The notes: generated by a model not told the origin, from the letters alone. Shown: positions 1-8,294, counted from the first letter of the stretch. The stretch: DNA of 10,812 bases from Thermoanaerobaculia bacterium (GCA_025937035.1 JAICSG010000067.1:1-10812); one strand, 5' to 3'. A program made the numbers and translations.

Positions 1-3000
1 CCGCCTCCCCCTCGTCCGGCTCCAGCGGCAGGGCGGCCAGGGCCCGGCGGTCGAGCTTGCCGTTGACCGTCCGCGGCATCGGCTCCACGAAGACCCAGGC
101 CGCCGGCACCATGTAGTCGGGCAGGCGGCCCCGCAGCCGCTCCCGCAGCTCGCCGGCCGTCATGGTTCCCGTCATCATCCCGGGAGCCGCCTCCAGATAG
201 GCCACCAGCGAGACGCCGGAGGGGTCCCGCCGCGGCAGCACCACGGCCGCCCGCACCGGGGACACGGCCCGCAGCGCCGCCTCGATCTCCCCCGGCTCGA
301 TCCGGAAGCCGCGCACCTTGACCTGCTCGTCGCGCCGGCCCAGGTACTCCAGCTCGCCGTCCGGACGGTAGCGGGCGAGGTCGCCGGAGCGGTACAGCCG
401 CTCGCCCGGCCGCCCGGCGTACGGGTCGGGCACGAAGCGCTCCGCGGTCAGCTCCGGCCGGCCCAGATAGCCGCGCGCCAGCCCCGCGCCGCCCACGCAG
501 ATCTCCCCCGGCACCCCCACCGGCACCAGCTCCAGGTGGGGGCCCAGCAGACGCAGGCCGAGATCGGGGATGGCCACCCCGATCGGGCTGCGCGCCGATC
601 CCAGGTCCCCGATATCCAGCGGCCGGTAGCTGACGTGGACCGTGGTCTCCGTGATGCCGTACATGTTGACCAGCCGCGGGGCGTCCGGCGGATGGCGCTC
701 GTACCAGGGGCGCAGGATCCCCGGGTCGAGCGCCTCGCCGCCGAAGATCACCAGCCGCAGCGCCAGCGGTCCCTCCGCCTCCGCGTCGGCCTGCGCGAGC
801 TGGCGGAAGGCCGAGGGGGTCTGGTTGAGCACCGTCACCCGCTCCTCGGCCAGGAGTTGCCGGAACGCCTCCGGCGAGCGGCTCACCCAGTAGGGGACCA
901 CCACCAGGCGGCCGCCGTAGGCCAGGGCCCCCCACAGCTCCCAGACCGAGAAGTCGAAGCTGCAGGAGTGGAACAGCGTCCAGACGTCCTCCGGACCGAA
1001 GCCCATCCACGCTTGAGTGGCCGAGAGCAGGCGGGCTACGCTGCCGTGGCGCACCAGCACCCCCTTGGGACGGCCGGTCGAGCCCGAGGTGTAGATCACG
1101 TAGCAGAGGGGGTCCGGCCCGGCGAGCGGTACCAGGGGTCCGCCGTCCTCCCCCGCCTCCTCGCCCAGGCGGACCACGGCGGCGGCCGGCGGCAGGGCCT
1201 CCCGTCCGTCGGTGACCAGCGCCTGGAGCCCGGCGTCCGCGCAGAGGAAGGCCAGCCGCTCCTCCGGGGCCGCCGGGTCGAGCGGCACGTAGGCGCCGCC
1301 GGCCTTGAGGATGCCCAGCAGCGCCACCACCAGCTCCAGCGAGCGCTCCAGCAGCACTCCCACCCGCGCCTCGGGCCCCACCCCCAGCCGGCGCAGGCGC
1401 CGCGCCAGGCGGTTGGCCCGCCGGTCGAGCTCGCCGTAGGAGAGGGTCTCGCCCGCGAAGCTCACCGCCGGCGCCTCGGGGGCCCGGGCCACCTGGGCCT
1501 CGAACAGGGCCGTCAGCGACGCCTCCGGGCGCGCCTCCGGCACCGCCCGGTTCCAGGCCAGGAGCTGCGCGCTCTCGTCCGCGCTCAGCAGCGGCAGCTC
1601 CGAAAGACGCAGGCCCGGCGAGGCCGCGGCCCCGGCCAGCAGGCGGGCGAGATGGCCGGCCAGCCGCCCGGCCGTCGCGGGCTCGAAGAGGTCGCGGTTG
1701 TATTCGAGCCGTCCGGCGAGCCCCTCCCCGGTCTCGGTGAAGGTACAGGTCAGCTCCAGCTTCGCCGTCCCGGTCTCCAGCGTCTCGGCGCGCAGCGCGA
1801 GCCCCGGCAGCCGGAGGTCGTCCGCCGGGGCGTTCTGCAGCACGAGCATCACCTGCGCCAGCGGCGGCCGGCTGAGGTCGCGCCCGGGCACCAGCTCCTC
1901 GACCAGCCGCTCGAACGGCACCTCCTGGTGGGCGTAGGCCGCCAGGGTCGTCTCCCGCGCCCGCTCCAGGAGGGCGTGGACGTCCGGATCCCCCCCCGCG
2001 TCCAGCCGCAGCACCAGCGTGTTGACGAAGAGGCCGATCAGGGGCTCCGTCTCGACGCGGGTCCGCCCCGCGATCGGCGTGCCCACCGCCAGGTCGTCCT
2101 CCCCCACGTAGCGCCGCAGCAGGGCGGCGAAGCCGGCGAGCAGCGCCATGAACAGGGTCGTCCCCTGGCGGCGCGCCAGCCGGTGGAGGGCGGCGAGGTC
2201 CCGCTCGGGGAGGAGGAAATCGTGGACGGCGCCCCGGGTGCCGGAGACGGCCGGCCGGTGGTCCACCGGCAGCTCCAGTGCCGGCGGCATTCCGGCCAGC
2301 CGCTCGCGCCACCAGGCGAGCTCGCCGGCCAGGAAGTCCCCGGACAACCGCCGCCGCTGCCAGACGGCGAAGTCGGCGTACTGCACCGCCAGCTCGGGCA
2401 GCGGGCTCGGGGCCCCGGCCACGAAGGCGGCGTAGAGCGCCCCCAGCTCCCGCACCATCAACCCCGTCGACCAGCCGTCGCTGACGATGTGGTGCATCGC
2501 CACCAGCGCCACGTGCTCCTCGTCTCCCAGCCGCAGCAGCGCCGCCCGCAGCAGCGGACCGCGGCCGAGGTCGAACGGCCGCCGCGCCTCGGCGGCGGCC
2601 AGGCGCGCCGCCTCCGCCCGGCGTTCGGGCAGGCCCCGGAGGTCGATCAGCGGCAGGGGGAAGGGGGCCTGCGGCGCGATCACTTGCGCCGGCTCCCCCG
2701 CTTCCGCCCGGAAGGTGGTCCGCAGCGCCTCATGGCGGCGCACGATCTCGCCCAGGGCCGCCGCCAGAGCCGCGCGGTCGAGCCGCCCCCGCAGCTCCAG
2801 CGCCGCCGGCATGTTGTAGAGCGGGCTGCCCGGCTCCCACTGGTCGAGGAACCAGAGCCGCTCCTGGGCGAAGGAGAGCGGCAGCGCCTCCTCGCGCGGG
2901 ACGGGCACGATGGGCTCCTCTTCAGCCGCCGGGCGCTCGGCGGCGATGCGGGCGGCCAGCTCCGCCACCGTGGGCGCCTCGAAGACCGCCCGCACCGGCA

Positions 3001-6000
3001 GCTCGACGCCGAAGGCGGCGCGCACCCGGGCCACCAGGCGGGTGGCGAGGAGGGAGTGGCCGCCCGACTCGAAGAAGTCCTCGTCCACGCCGATCCGGTC
3101 GCGCCCCAGCAACTCGGCCCAGAGGCCGGCGAGCATCTCCTCCAGGGGCGTGCGCGGCGCGGTGCCCGCCGATCCTCCCTCCTTCGTCCACTCGGGGGCG
3201 GGGAGGGCCTTGCGGTCCACCTTGCCGTTGGCGGAGAGCGGCAGCGCCGGGAGCGCCACGAAGGCCGCGGGGATCATCCCCTCGGGGAGCGCGCGGCGCA
3301 GGGCGTCGCGCAGCTCCGCCGCCGGGACCTCCCCCTCGCGCCCCACCACGTAGGCCACCAGCCGCTTGTCGCCGGGGGAGACCTCGCGGGCGGCCACCAC
3401 CCCCTCGCGCACCTGGGGCAGGGCGAGCAGCGCCGCCTCGACCTCGCCGAGCTCGACGCGGAAGCCGCGGATCTTCACCTGGTTGTCGATGCGCCCCAGG
3501 TAGTCGAGCTGGCCGTCCGGCCGGAACCGGGCGAGATCGCCGGTGCGGTAGAGCCGTGCCCCCGGCGGGCCGAACGGATCGGGGCGGAAGCGGTCCGCGG
3601 TCAGCTCCGGCCGGCCGAGATAGCCGCGCCCGACCGGCGCGCCGCCCACCCACAGCTCGCCGGGAGCGCCCGGGGGCGTGAGCGATCCGCCGCGGTCGAG
3701 CAGGTAGACGCGGGCGCCGGCGACCGGCCGGCCGATCGGCGGCACCCCCTCCTCCGCCGGGCCGACCTCGCCACCGGTCGACATCACCGTGCATTCGGAG
3801 GGGCCGTAGAAGTTCCACAGCGTCCACGGCGCCGCCTCCGGGGGGCGGCGGGTCAGCCGGTCGCCGCCGGTGCTCAGGCTGCGCAGGGGGATCGCCGCCG
3901 CGTCCGGCTCGTCGAGCAGGACCTCCATCAGCGGCGTCGGCAAGAAGGCGGCCGTCACCTCCGCGCCGCGCAGCCAGTCGAGCAGCCGCGGCGGCGAGCC
4001 GGCGGCGTCGGCCGGCGCGAAGCAGAGGGTGGCGCCCGCGGCCAGCGCCGGCCAGATCTCGGAGACCACCAGGTCGAACCCCGGGGCGCCGATCTGCAGG
4101 TGCCGGTCGTCCGGGCCCAAGCCGTGGACCGCCGCGTAGTAGGCGCAGAGGTTGGCGAGGCCGGCGTGGCTCACGCCCGATCCCTTGGGGCGGCCGGTCG
4201 AGCCGGAGGTGAAGATCACGTACGCCAGCCCCTCGGCGCCGGGCCGGACGGACGGCGCGGTCTCCTCCCCCGCCGCCTCTTCCAGGACGGCCAGCTCGCC
4301 GCGGTCGATCACCGCCACCGCGCCGGCGTCCGCCACCATCGCCGCCCGCCGCTCGGGCGGATGCAGGGGATCGAGCGGCAGGTAGGCCGCTCCCGTCTTG
4401 AGCACCGCCAGGCAGGCGACCGCCACCGCGGGCGAGCGCTCCAGGCAGACCGCCACCACCCGTTCCGGGCCGGCGCCGCGCCGGATCAGCCCGTGGGCCA
4501 GCCGGTTGGCCCGGAGGTCCATCTCGCCATAGGAGACGGTCTCCGCCGCCGCGACCAGCGCCGGCTTCTCCGGCTGCCGGGCCGCCCATTCCGCGATCCG
4601 CTCGTGGACCAGGAACGGCGCCGCGCCGGGCCCGCCGCCGGCCCAAGCTTCGAGCAATTGCCGGCGCTCGGCCCCGGTGAGCAGAGGGAGCTCCGCGAGC
4701 GGCGTCCCGGGGCCGGCGACCGCCCCCGCGAGCAGCACCCGCAGCCGCTCCAGCAGCCGCTCGGCCGTCGCGCCGTCGAACAGGTCGGTGTTGAATTGGA
4801 GGTTGAGGACGAGGTCCCCGTCGATCTCCGCGGCGACCAGGGCGAGGTCGAACTGCGCGGCGGGGGACGCCAGCGGCACCGTCTCCAGGGAGAGCGCGCC
4901 GAGGTCGAGCCGCGCCCCCGGCTCCCCCACCGAGAAGGCGGCGAGCGCCGCCAGGTCCGGCGACGGCGACTTCTGGAGCGCCAGCACCGTCTGCACCAGC
5001 GGCGGCCGGCTGGCGTCGCGGTCCGGTTGCAGCCGTTCCACCAGCCGGGCGAGGGGGAGGTCCGCGTGCTCCAGCGCGTCGAGCGCCACGCCGCGGGTCC
5101 GCTCCAGCAGCTCCAGAACCGTGGGATCGCCCGCGAGATCGGCGCGCAGGGGGACCAGGCTCACGAAGTAGCCCACCACCCCGGCCAGCCGCCCTCCAGC
5201 CCCCGAGCGGCCGGCGGTGGGGGAGCCGACCAGAAAGTCGTCCTGATTCGCGTGCCGGCCGAGCAGCGCCTGCCAAGCCGCGAGGAGCGCCACGAACAGC
5301 GTGCTCCCCTGGCCGGCGGCCAGCGCCTGGAGCCCCGCCGCCAGCTCCCTCCCCAGCCGCGTCCGGCGCTCGGCGCCATGGAAGGTCTGGGCCGGCGGAC
5401 GGGGGCGGTCGGTGGCGAGGTCGAGCGGCGGCGCGCCGGCCAGCCGCTGCCGCCAGTGCTCCCACAGCCCCTCCCCCCACGGCCCCTCCAGCCGCCGCTC
5501 CTGCCAGCGGGCGAAGTCGGTGTAATGGAGCGCCGGCTCAGGGCACCCCGCGTTGTCCCCATCCGTGTAGAAGGCCCCCAGCTCGCGGGCCAGCACGGCG
5601 AGCGACCAGACATCGGCCGTCACGTGGTGGACGGCCACCACCAGCCGGTCGCCCTCCTCGCGCTCGAACAGGGCGGCGCGGAAGACCGGCCCCCGCTGGA
5701 GGTCGAACGGCCGGAAGGCCTCATGGTGCATGCGGGCCAGCAGCTCACCTTCGCTCCAGCCGCGGGCATCCTCCTGGATCAGGGCCACCTCCGCCCGCTC
5801 CGGGATGCGCTGCACCGGCCCCGCGGGGGTATCCGCGAAGGTGGCGCGCAGCCCGGGGTGGCGGTCCACCAGGGCCTGGAGGGCCCGCGCCAGCGCCGCG
5901 CGGTCCGTGCCGGGGGCCAGCCTCGCCGCCCCCGCGATGTTGTAGGCCGCGCTCTCCGGCGCCAGCCGGTGGAGGAACCAGAGCGACCGCTGACCCCAGG

Positions 6001-8092
6001 AGAGCGGATGCTCGCCGGCGGCCGGCCCGGGGACGATCTCCATCTCCTCGGGCGTACCGGAGACCGCCGGATCGACGATCCGCAGCGCCGCCTCGCGCAG
6101 CGACATCCCCTCCAGCAGGCCGGCGATGGGGAGGGCCGCCCCCACCTCGTCCTCGACGGCGTTCTTGAGCTCCACCGCCACCAGGGAGTCGAGACCGAAG
6201 CCGGTGAGGGGGCGCTCGGGGTCGATCTTCCGCCAGTCCACCCGCGCCAGGCGGGCGAAGGCGCGGGCCAGCCAGCGCTCGGCGAGGGCCATCCGCTCCC
6301 CCGCGGGGGCCGCCAGCAGGGCCTCCCGCAACGGCCCCTCGGCCGGCTCGGGCTCCGCCGACGCCTCCAGCCGGCTGGACCCCACCACCGGCAGCTCGCC
6401 GCCGAGATAGAGCTCGCGGCAGCCGCGGCGCTGGATCTTGCCGCTGGTCGTCTTCGGCACGCCCCCTTGCGACACCAGCACCACCTCGTGGACGAGCGCC
6501 TCGTGCTCCTCGGCCACCGCCCGCCGCACGGCCTCGGCGATCTCCGCGAGGTCCTTGGTGTGGCGGTCCACCTCCTGGACCACCACCAGCCGCTCCTCGC
6601 CGTCGACCTCCACCGAGAAGGCCGCGCCCGAGCCGGCCCGCAGGGCGGGGTGGGCCCGCTCGGCCGTCAGCTCGATGTCCTGCGGATAGTGATTGCGACC
6701 GCGCAGGATGATCAGGTCCTTCACGCGGCCGGTGATGAGCAGCTCGCCGCGGTCGAGGAAGCCGAGGTCCCCCGTGCGCAGCCAAGTGGCGGCGTCGCCC
6801 GGCAGCCGGGCCCCGAAGGTCCGCGCGCTCTCCTCCGGCCGGTTCCAATAGCCGCGAGCCACGCTGTCCCCCGCCACCCAGATCTCGCCCACCCGGCCCT
6901 CGGGCAGCGCCTGACCCGATTCCGGCTCCACGATCGCCACCCGCAGGTCGAGCAGGACGCGGCCGGAGCCGACCAGCTCGCGGGCGCTCTCCTCGTCGGC
7001 GGCGGGCTCGGCCCGGTGCTCCGCCAGTGCCTCGGCGTCGTAGAAGCGGGCGGCGTAGTCCTCTTCCTGATTGCCGCCCGAGACCATGAGCGTGGCCTCG
7101 GCCAGGCCGTAGCAGGGGTAGAGCGCCTGGCGGCGGAGCCCGGAGGCGGCGAAGACCTCGGCGAAGCGGGCGAGGGTCGAGGCGCGCACCGGCTCGGCGC
7201 CGTTGAAGGCGATCCGCCAGCAGGAGAGGTCGAGCTGCTCCCGCTCGGCCGCCGGCACCTTGCGCAGGCAGAGCTCGTAGGCGAAGTTCGGCCCGCCGCT
7301 GGTGGTGCCGCGGTAGCGGGAGACCGCCCGCAGCCAGCGCGACGGATTCTGGAGGAAGGCCACCGGCGACATCAGCACGCAGGGCGCCCCCACCCAGGTG
7401 GCCTGGAGGAGGTTTCCGATCAGCCCCAGGTCGTGGTAGAGCGGCAGCCAGCTCACGAAGACCGACTCTTCCGAGTGATCGCACGCCGCCTGGATCACCC
7501 GCTGGTTGTGGGCGAGGTTGCCATGGGAGACCATCACCCCCTTGGGAGTCGAGGTCGACCCGGAGGTGTACTGGAGGAAGGCGATCGCCTCGCCCGGCAG
7601 CTCGGGGTCCCGCCACTCGGCCGCCAGCGCGCCGGGGATCTCGTCCGTGGCCAGCCAGGAGAGGCTGGTCCCCTCCTTCTCCAGCCACCCCGCCACCCGC
7701 GCCGAGGCGCCGCCCGTGGACATCGCCACCGCCGGGCGTGAGTCCTCCAGGATCGATTGCAGGCGGGGGAGCATGCGCGGCGAGCGCGGCGGATAGGCCG
7801 GCACCGCGATCACCCCGGCGTAGAGGCAGCCGAAGAAGGCGGCCACGAAGTCGAGCCCGGGCGGATAGAGGAGCAGGGCGCGGTCCCCCACGGCGCAGGT
7901 CCGCCGCAGGGCCACGGCGATGGACCGCGCCTTTTCGTCGAGCTCCCGGTAATCGAGATGCCCGGCCTCCTCCTCGCCGTCGGCCAGGAAGGTGTAGGCG
8001 CGGCGTTCCGGAGTGAGGGTGGCGCGCAGGCGCAACGCTTCCGCCAGCGTGGCGACGCGAGGTCCTTCCGGGGTCTGGAGCGTCTCGGGCAC
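1..8092 (-). CDS. Lipopeptide-type non-ribosomal peptide synthetase, FAAL-ACP-C-A-PCP-C-A... (3' end off window)
   Basis: This is a multimodular assembly-line enzyme in the cytoplasm. It should activate a fatty acid, load it on its own carrier protein, and join it to successive amino acids. I checked the same reading frame at 8092, 7570, 6187, 5629, 3055, 955 and 58 and saw no frameshift; 2697 residues are visible. Domains in order (approximate residues): FAAL 8-575, ACP 598-672 (Ser636), C1 692-1130 (HHVTADVWS from 822), A1 1160-1630, PCP1 1647-1715 (Ser1680), C2 1735-2170 (HHIVSDGWS from 1867), A2 2200-2690 (NGKLDR near 2679). The gene continues past base 1, where a PCP is expected next. 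The start is GTG at 8092-8090, with AGGAAGGA 8 bases upstream. The FAAL loader is typical of lipopeptide synthetases (family knowledge); the product itself is inference. No epimerase, methyltransferase or thioesterase is visible here. Confidence 0.97.
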   Translation of the reverse strand, partial: MPETLQTPEGPRVATLAEALRLRATLTPERRAYTFLADGEEEAGHLDYRELDEKARSIAVALRRTCAVGDRALLLYPPGLDFVAAFFGCLYAGVIAVPAYPPRSPRMLPRLQSILEDSRPAVAMSTGGASARVAGWLEKEGTSLSWLATDEIPGALAAEWRDPELPGEAIAFLQYTSGSTSTPKGVMVSHGNLAHNQRVIQAACDHSEESVFVSWLPLYHDLGLIGNLLQATWVGAPCVLMSPVAFLQNPSRWLRAVSRYRGTTSGGPNFAYELCLRKVPAAEREQLDLSCWRIAFNGAEPVRASTLARFAEVFAASGLRRQALYPCYGLAEATLMVSGGNQEEDYAARFYDAEALAEHRAEPAADEESARELVGSGRVLLDLRVAIVEPESGQALPEGRVGEIWVAGDSVARGYWNRPEESARTFGARLPGDAATWLRTGDLGFLDRGELLITGRVKDLIILRGRNHYPQDIELTAERAHPALRAGSGAAFSVEVDGEERLVVVQEVDRHTKDLAEIAEAVRRAVAEEHEALVHEVVLVSQGGVPKTTSGKIQRRGCRELYLGGELPVVGSSRLEASAEPEPAEGPLREALLAAPAGERMALAERWLARAFARLARVDWRKIDPERPLTGFGLDSLVAVELKNAVEDEVGAALPIAGLLEGMSLREAALRIVDPAVSGTPEEMEIVPGPAAGEHPLSWGQRSLWFLHRLAPESAAYNIAGAARLAPGTDRAALARALQALVDRHPGLRATFADTPAGPVQRIPERAEVALIQEDARGWSEGELLARMHHEAFRPFDLQRGPVFRAALFEREEGDRLVVAVHHVTADVWSLAVLARELGAFYTDGDNAGCPEPALHYTDFARWQERRLEGPWGEGLWEHWRQRLAGAPPLDLATDRPRPPAQTFHGAERRTRLGRELAAGLQALAAGQGSTLFVALLAAWQALLGRHANQDDFLVGSPTAGRSGAGGRLAGVVGYFVSLVPLRADLAGDPTVLELLERTRGVALDALEHADLPLARLVERLQPDRDASRPPLVQTVLALQKSPSPDLAALAAFSVGEPGARLDLGALSLETVPLASPAAQFDLALVAAEIDGDLVLNLQFNTDLFDGATAERLLERLRVLLAGAVAGPGTPLAELPLLTGAERRQLLEAWAGGGPGAAPFLVHERIAEWAARQPEKPALVAAAETVSYGEMDLRANRLAHGLIRRGAGPERVVAVCLERSPAVAVACLAVLKTGAAYLPLDPLHPPERRAAMVADAGAVAVIDRGELAVLEEAAGEETAPSVRPGAEGLAYVIFTSGSTGRPKGSGVSHAGLANLCAYYAAVHGLGPDDRHLQIGAPGFDLVVSEIWPALAAGATLCFAPADAAGSPPRLLDWLRGAEVTAAFLPTPLMEVLLDEPDAAAIPLRSLSTGGDRLTRRPPEAAPWTLWNFYGPSECTVMSTGGEVGPAEEGVPPIGRPVAGARVYLLDRGGSLTPPGAPGELWVGGAPVGRGYLGRPELTADRFRPDPFGPPGARLYRTGDLARFRPDGQLDYLGRIDNQVKIRGFRVELGEVEAALLALPQVREGVVAAREVSPGDKRLVAYVVGREGEVPAAELRDALRRALPEGMIPAAFVALPALPLSANGKVDRKALPAPEWTKEGGSAGTAPRTPLEEMLAGLWAELLGRDRIGVDEDFFESGGHSLLATRLVARVRAAFGVELPVRAVFEAPTVAELAARIAAERPAAEEEPIVPVPREEALPLSFAQERLWFLDQWEPGSPLYNMPAALELRGRLDRAALAAALGEIVRRHEALRTTFRAEAGEPAQVIAPQAPFPLPLIDLRGLPERRAEAARLAAAEARRPFDLGRGPLLRAALLRLGDEEHVALVAMHHIVSDGWSTGLMVRELGALYAAFVAGAPSPLPELAVQYADFAVWQRRRLSGDFLAGELAWWRERLAGMPPALELPVDHRPAVSGTRGAVHDFLLPERDLAALHRLARRQGTTLFMALLAGFAALLRRYVGEDDLAVGTPIAGRTRVETEPLIGLFVNTLVLRLDAGGDPDVHALLERARETTLAAYAHQEVPFERLVEELVPGRDLSRPPLAQVMLVLQNAPADDLRLPGLALRAETLETGTAKLELTCTFTETGEGLAGRLEYNRDLFEPATAGRLAGHLARLLAGAAASPGLRLSELPLLSADESAQLLAWNRAVPEARPEASLTALFEAQVARAPEAPAVSFAGETLSYGELDRRANRLARRLRRLGVGPEARVGVLLERSLELVVALLGILKAGGAYVPLDPAAPEERLAFLCADAGLQALVTDGREALPPAAAVVRLGEEAGEDGGPLVPLAGPDPLCYVIYTSGSTGRPKGVLVRHGSVARLLSATQAWMGFGPEDVWTLFHSCSFDFSVWELWGALAYGGRLVVVPYWVSRSPEAFRQLLAEERVTVLNQTPSAFRQLAQADAEAEGPLALRLVIFGGEALDPGILRPWYERHPPDAPRLVNMYGITETTVHVSYRPLDIGDLGSARSPIGVAIPDLGLRLLGPHLELVPVGVPGEICVGGAGLARGYLGRPELTAERFVPDPYAGRPGERLYRSGDLARYRPDGELEYLGRRDEQVKVRGFRIEPGEIEAALRAVSPVRAAVVLPRRDPSGVSLVAYLEAAPGMMTGTMTAGELRERLRGRLPDYMVPAAWVFVEPMPRTVNGKLDRRALAALPLEPDEGEA
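23..1495 (-). other. Adenylation domain A2, predicted to activate L-threonine
   Basis: Residues about 2200-2690. Motifs seen are SYGELDRRANRLARRL, YTSGSTGRPKG, NMYGITETTVH from 2476, YRSGDLARYRPDG and NGKLDR. The pocket residues are D2380, F2381, W2384, N2423, I2449, G2451, M2477, V2485, H2486 and K2679, giving DFWNIGMVHK. That is the established threonine code, complete at all ten positions. The domain ends just inside the left edge of the window. Confidence 0.93.
1583..2890 (-). other. Condensation domain C2, LCL-like
   Basis: Residues about 1735-2170. It starts with the motif LSFAQERLWFLDQW and carries HHIVSDGWS at 1867-1875, then RDLSRPPLAQVMLVLQN further on. These match the ordinary LCL-type condensation domain, which joins an L-configured upstream residue to the incoming one. 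This agrees with the absence of an epimerisation domain between A1 and C2. Subtype is by eye. Confidence 0.92.
2948..3154 (-). other. Peptidyl carrier protein domain PCP1
   Basis: Residues about 1647-1715. The phosphopantetheine site is DFFESGGHSLLATRLVARV with Ser1680 (codon at 3055-3053), the standard NRPS thiolation motif. It holds the aminoacyl (then acyl-aminoacyl) intermediate between A1/C1 and C2. Confidence 0.95.
3203..4615 (-). other. Adenylation domain A1, substrate uncertain
   Basis: Residues about 1160-1630. Core motifs seen are SYGEMDLRANRLA (A2/A1 region), TSGSTGRPKG at 1295-1304, NFYGPSECT from 1427, RTGDLARF, and NGKVDR with Lys1624. Aligning by eye to the GrsA pocket gives D1340, L1341, S1344, F1383, S1407, G1409, F1428, V1436, M1437, K1624, i.e. 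DLSFSGFVMK. I do not recognise this code. The surrounding pattern (FLPTPL, then STGGDRL) resembles the leucine-type A domains whose code is DAWFLGNVVK, with five of ten positions identical. The pocket looks altered, so no substrate is assigned. Confidence 0.93.
4703..6019 (-). other. Condensation domain C1, probable lipo-initiation (starter) type
   Basis: Residues about 692-1130. The C1 motif region reads SWGQRSLWFLHRL near 700, and the catalytic motif is HHVTADVWS at 822-830, with the second His and Asp827 intact. By position, directly after FAAL-ACP, it should N-acylate the first amino acid. Starter subtype is inferred from context only; a condensation-domain phylogeny would decide it. The motif has Val where the common form has Gly (HHxxxDGWS). 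Confidence 0.88.
6077..6301 (-). other. Acyl carrier protein domain (loading ACP)
   Basis: Residues about 598-672. The phosphopantetheine site is GFGLDSLVAVELKN with Ser636 (codon at 6187-6185). The LDSL form is more ACP-like than the GGHSL form of the downstream PCP, which fits a domain that receives a fatty acyl chain from the FAAL directly before it. It leads straight into condensation domain C1. Confidence 0.92.
6368..8071 (-). other. FAAL (fatty acyl-AMP ligase) loading domain of the NRPS
   Basis: Residues about 8-575. The ATP-binding motif is YTSGSTSTPKG at 175-185 with Lys184. Near residue 216 there is PLYHDLGLIG, typical of FAAL and related acyl-activating enzymes. Further on are TGRVKDLIILRGRNHYPQD (near 457) and TTSGKIQRRGC (near 550), which carries the C-terminal catalytic lysine. 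The early stretch LLLYPPGLDFVAAFFGCLYA is also characteristic of FAALs. FAALs make acyl-adenylates from free fatty acids and hand them to a carrier protein rather than to CoA. Chain length cannot be read from the sequence. Confidence 0.93.
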
Positions 8093-8100
8093 TCTCCCGT

Positions 8101-8108
8101 TCCTTCCT
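8101..8108 (-). promoter_or_regulatory. Ribosome binding site of the NRPS gene
   Basis: On the minus strand AGGAAGGA stands 8 bases before the GTG at 8092-8090. It decides the GTG start: no in-frame ATG lies nearby, and the FAAL homology begins within the first residues after this codon. Confidence 0.75.
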
Positions 8109-8159
8109 AGAAGCCGATGGGGGCCTAAGTCAATGACAACGGAAATACGCGGAGGTCCC

Positions 8160-8270
8160 ATGGACGGGTCCTCCCGCGGGGGCGTCGGACAGGTGGACGG
8201 CTTCTCCCTTCCGACCGTACGAGCACCGGAGGTCCGGTGGTTCTGCCTCTCGTGCGGCTCTCTCTATTAG
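8160..8270 (+). CDS. Possible small protein, 36 aa, CxxC (doubtful)
   Basis: ATG at 8160 is preceded by GGAGGT three bases upstream, and the frame closes at TAG 8268-8270. The product starts MDGSSRGGVGQVDG and ends VRWFCLSCGSLY, so it has one CxxC pair. I recognise no family. Against it: third-position GC is visibly lower than in the neighbouring genes, the spacing of the Shine-Dalgarno is short, and it sits in a region that must also carry promoters. It could be a leader peptide or chance. Confidence 0.2.
   Translation: MDGSSRGGVGQVDGFSLPTVRAPEVRWFCLSCGSLY
8224..8239. repeat. 16-bp palindrome CACCGGAGGTCCGGTG
   Basis: Perfect 7-bp arms around a central GG. It lies in the divergent promoter region and could be an operator, or a short hairpin with an AGGT loop. 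Its left half is part of the near-direct repeat with 8150-8163. Confidence 0.5.
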
Positions 8271-8294
8271 TGTCGCCATACCGCAATGCGTGAC

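Noticed and set aside
2922..5480. Minus-strand open frame of 852 codons within the NRPS
   Set aside because: It is in a different frame from the one carrying Ser1680, HHVTADVWS and the A1 motifs; its translation is Gly/Ala/Arg/Pro-rich shadow sequence.
5745..7688. Minus-strand open frame of 647 codons over the FAAL-ACP part
   Set aside because: Out of frame with the FAAL motifs and ACP Ser636; a shadow caused by GC bias.
536..7741. Huge plus-strand open frame of about 2400 codons
   Set aside because: It is antisense to a gene with full FAAL, C, A and PCP motifs; its own translation is low-complexity and has no recognisable domain or good ribosome binding site.
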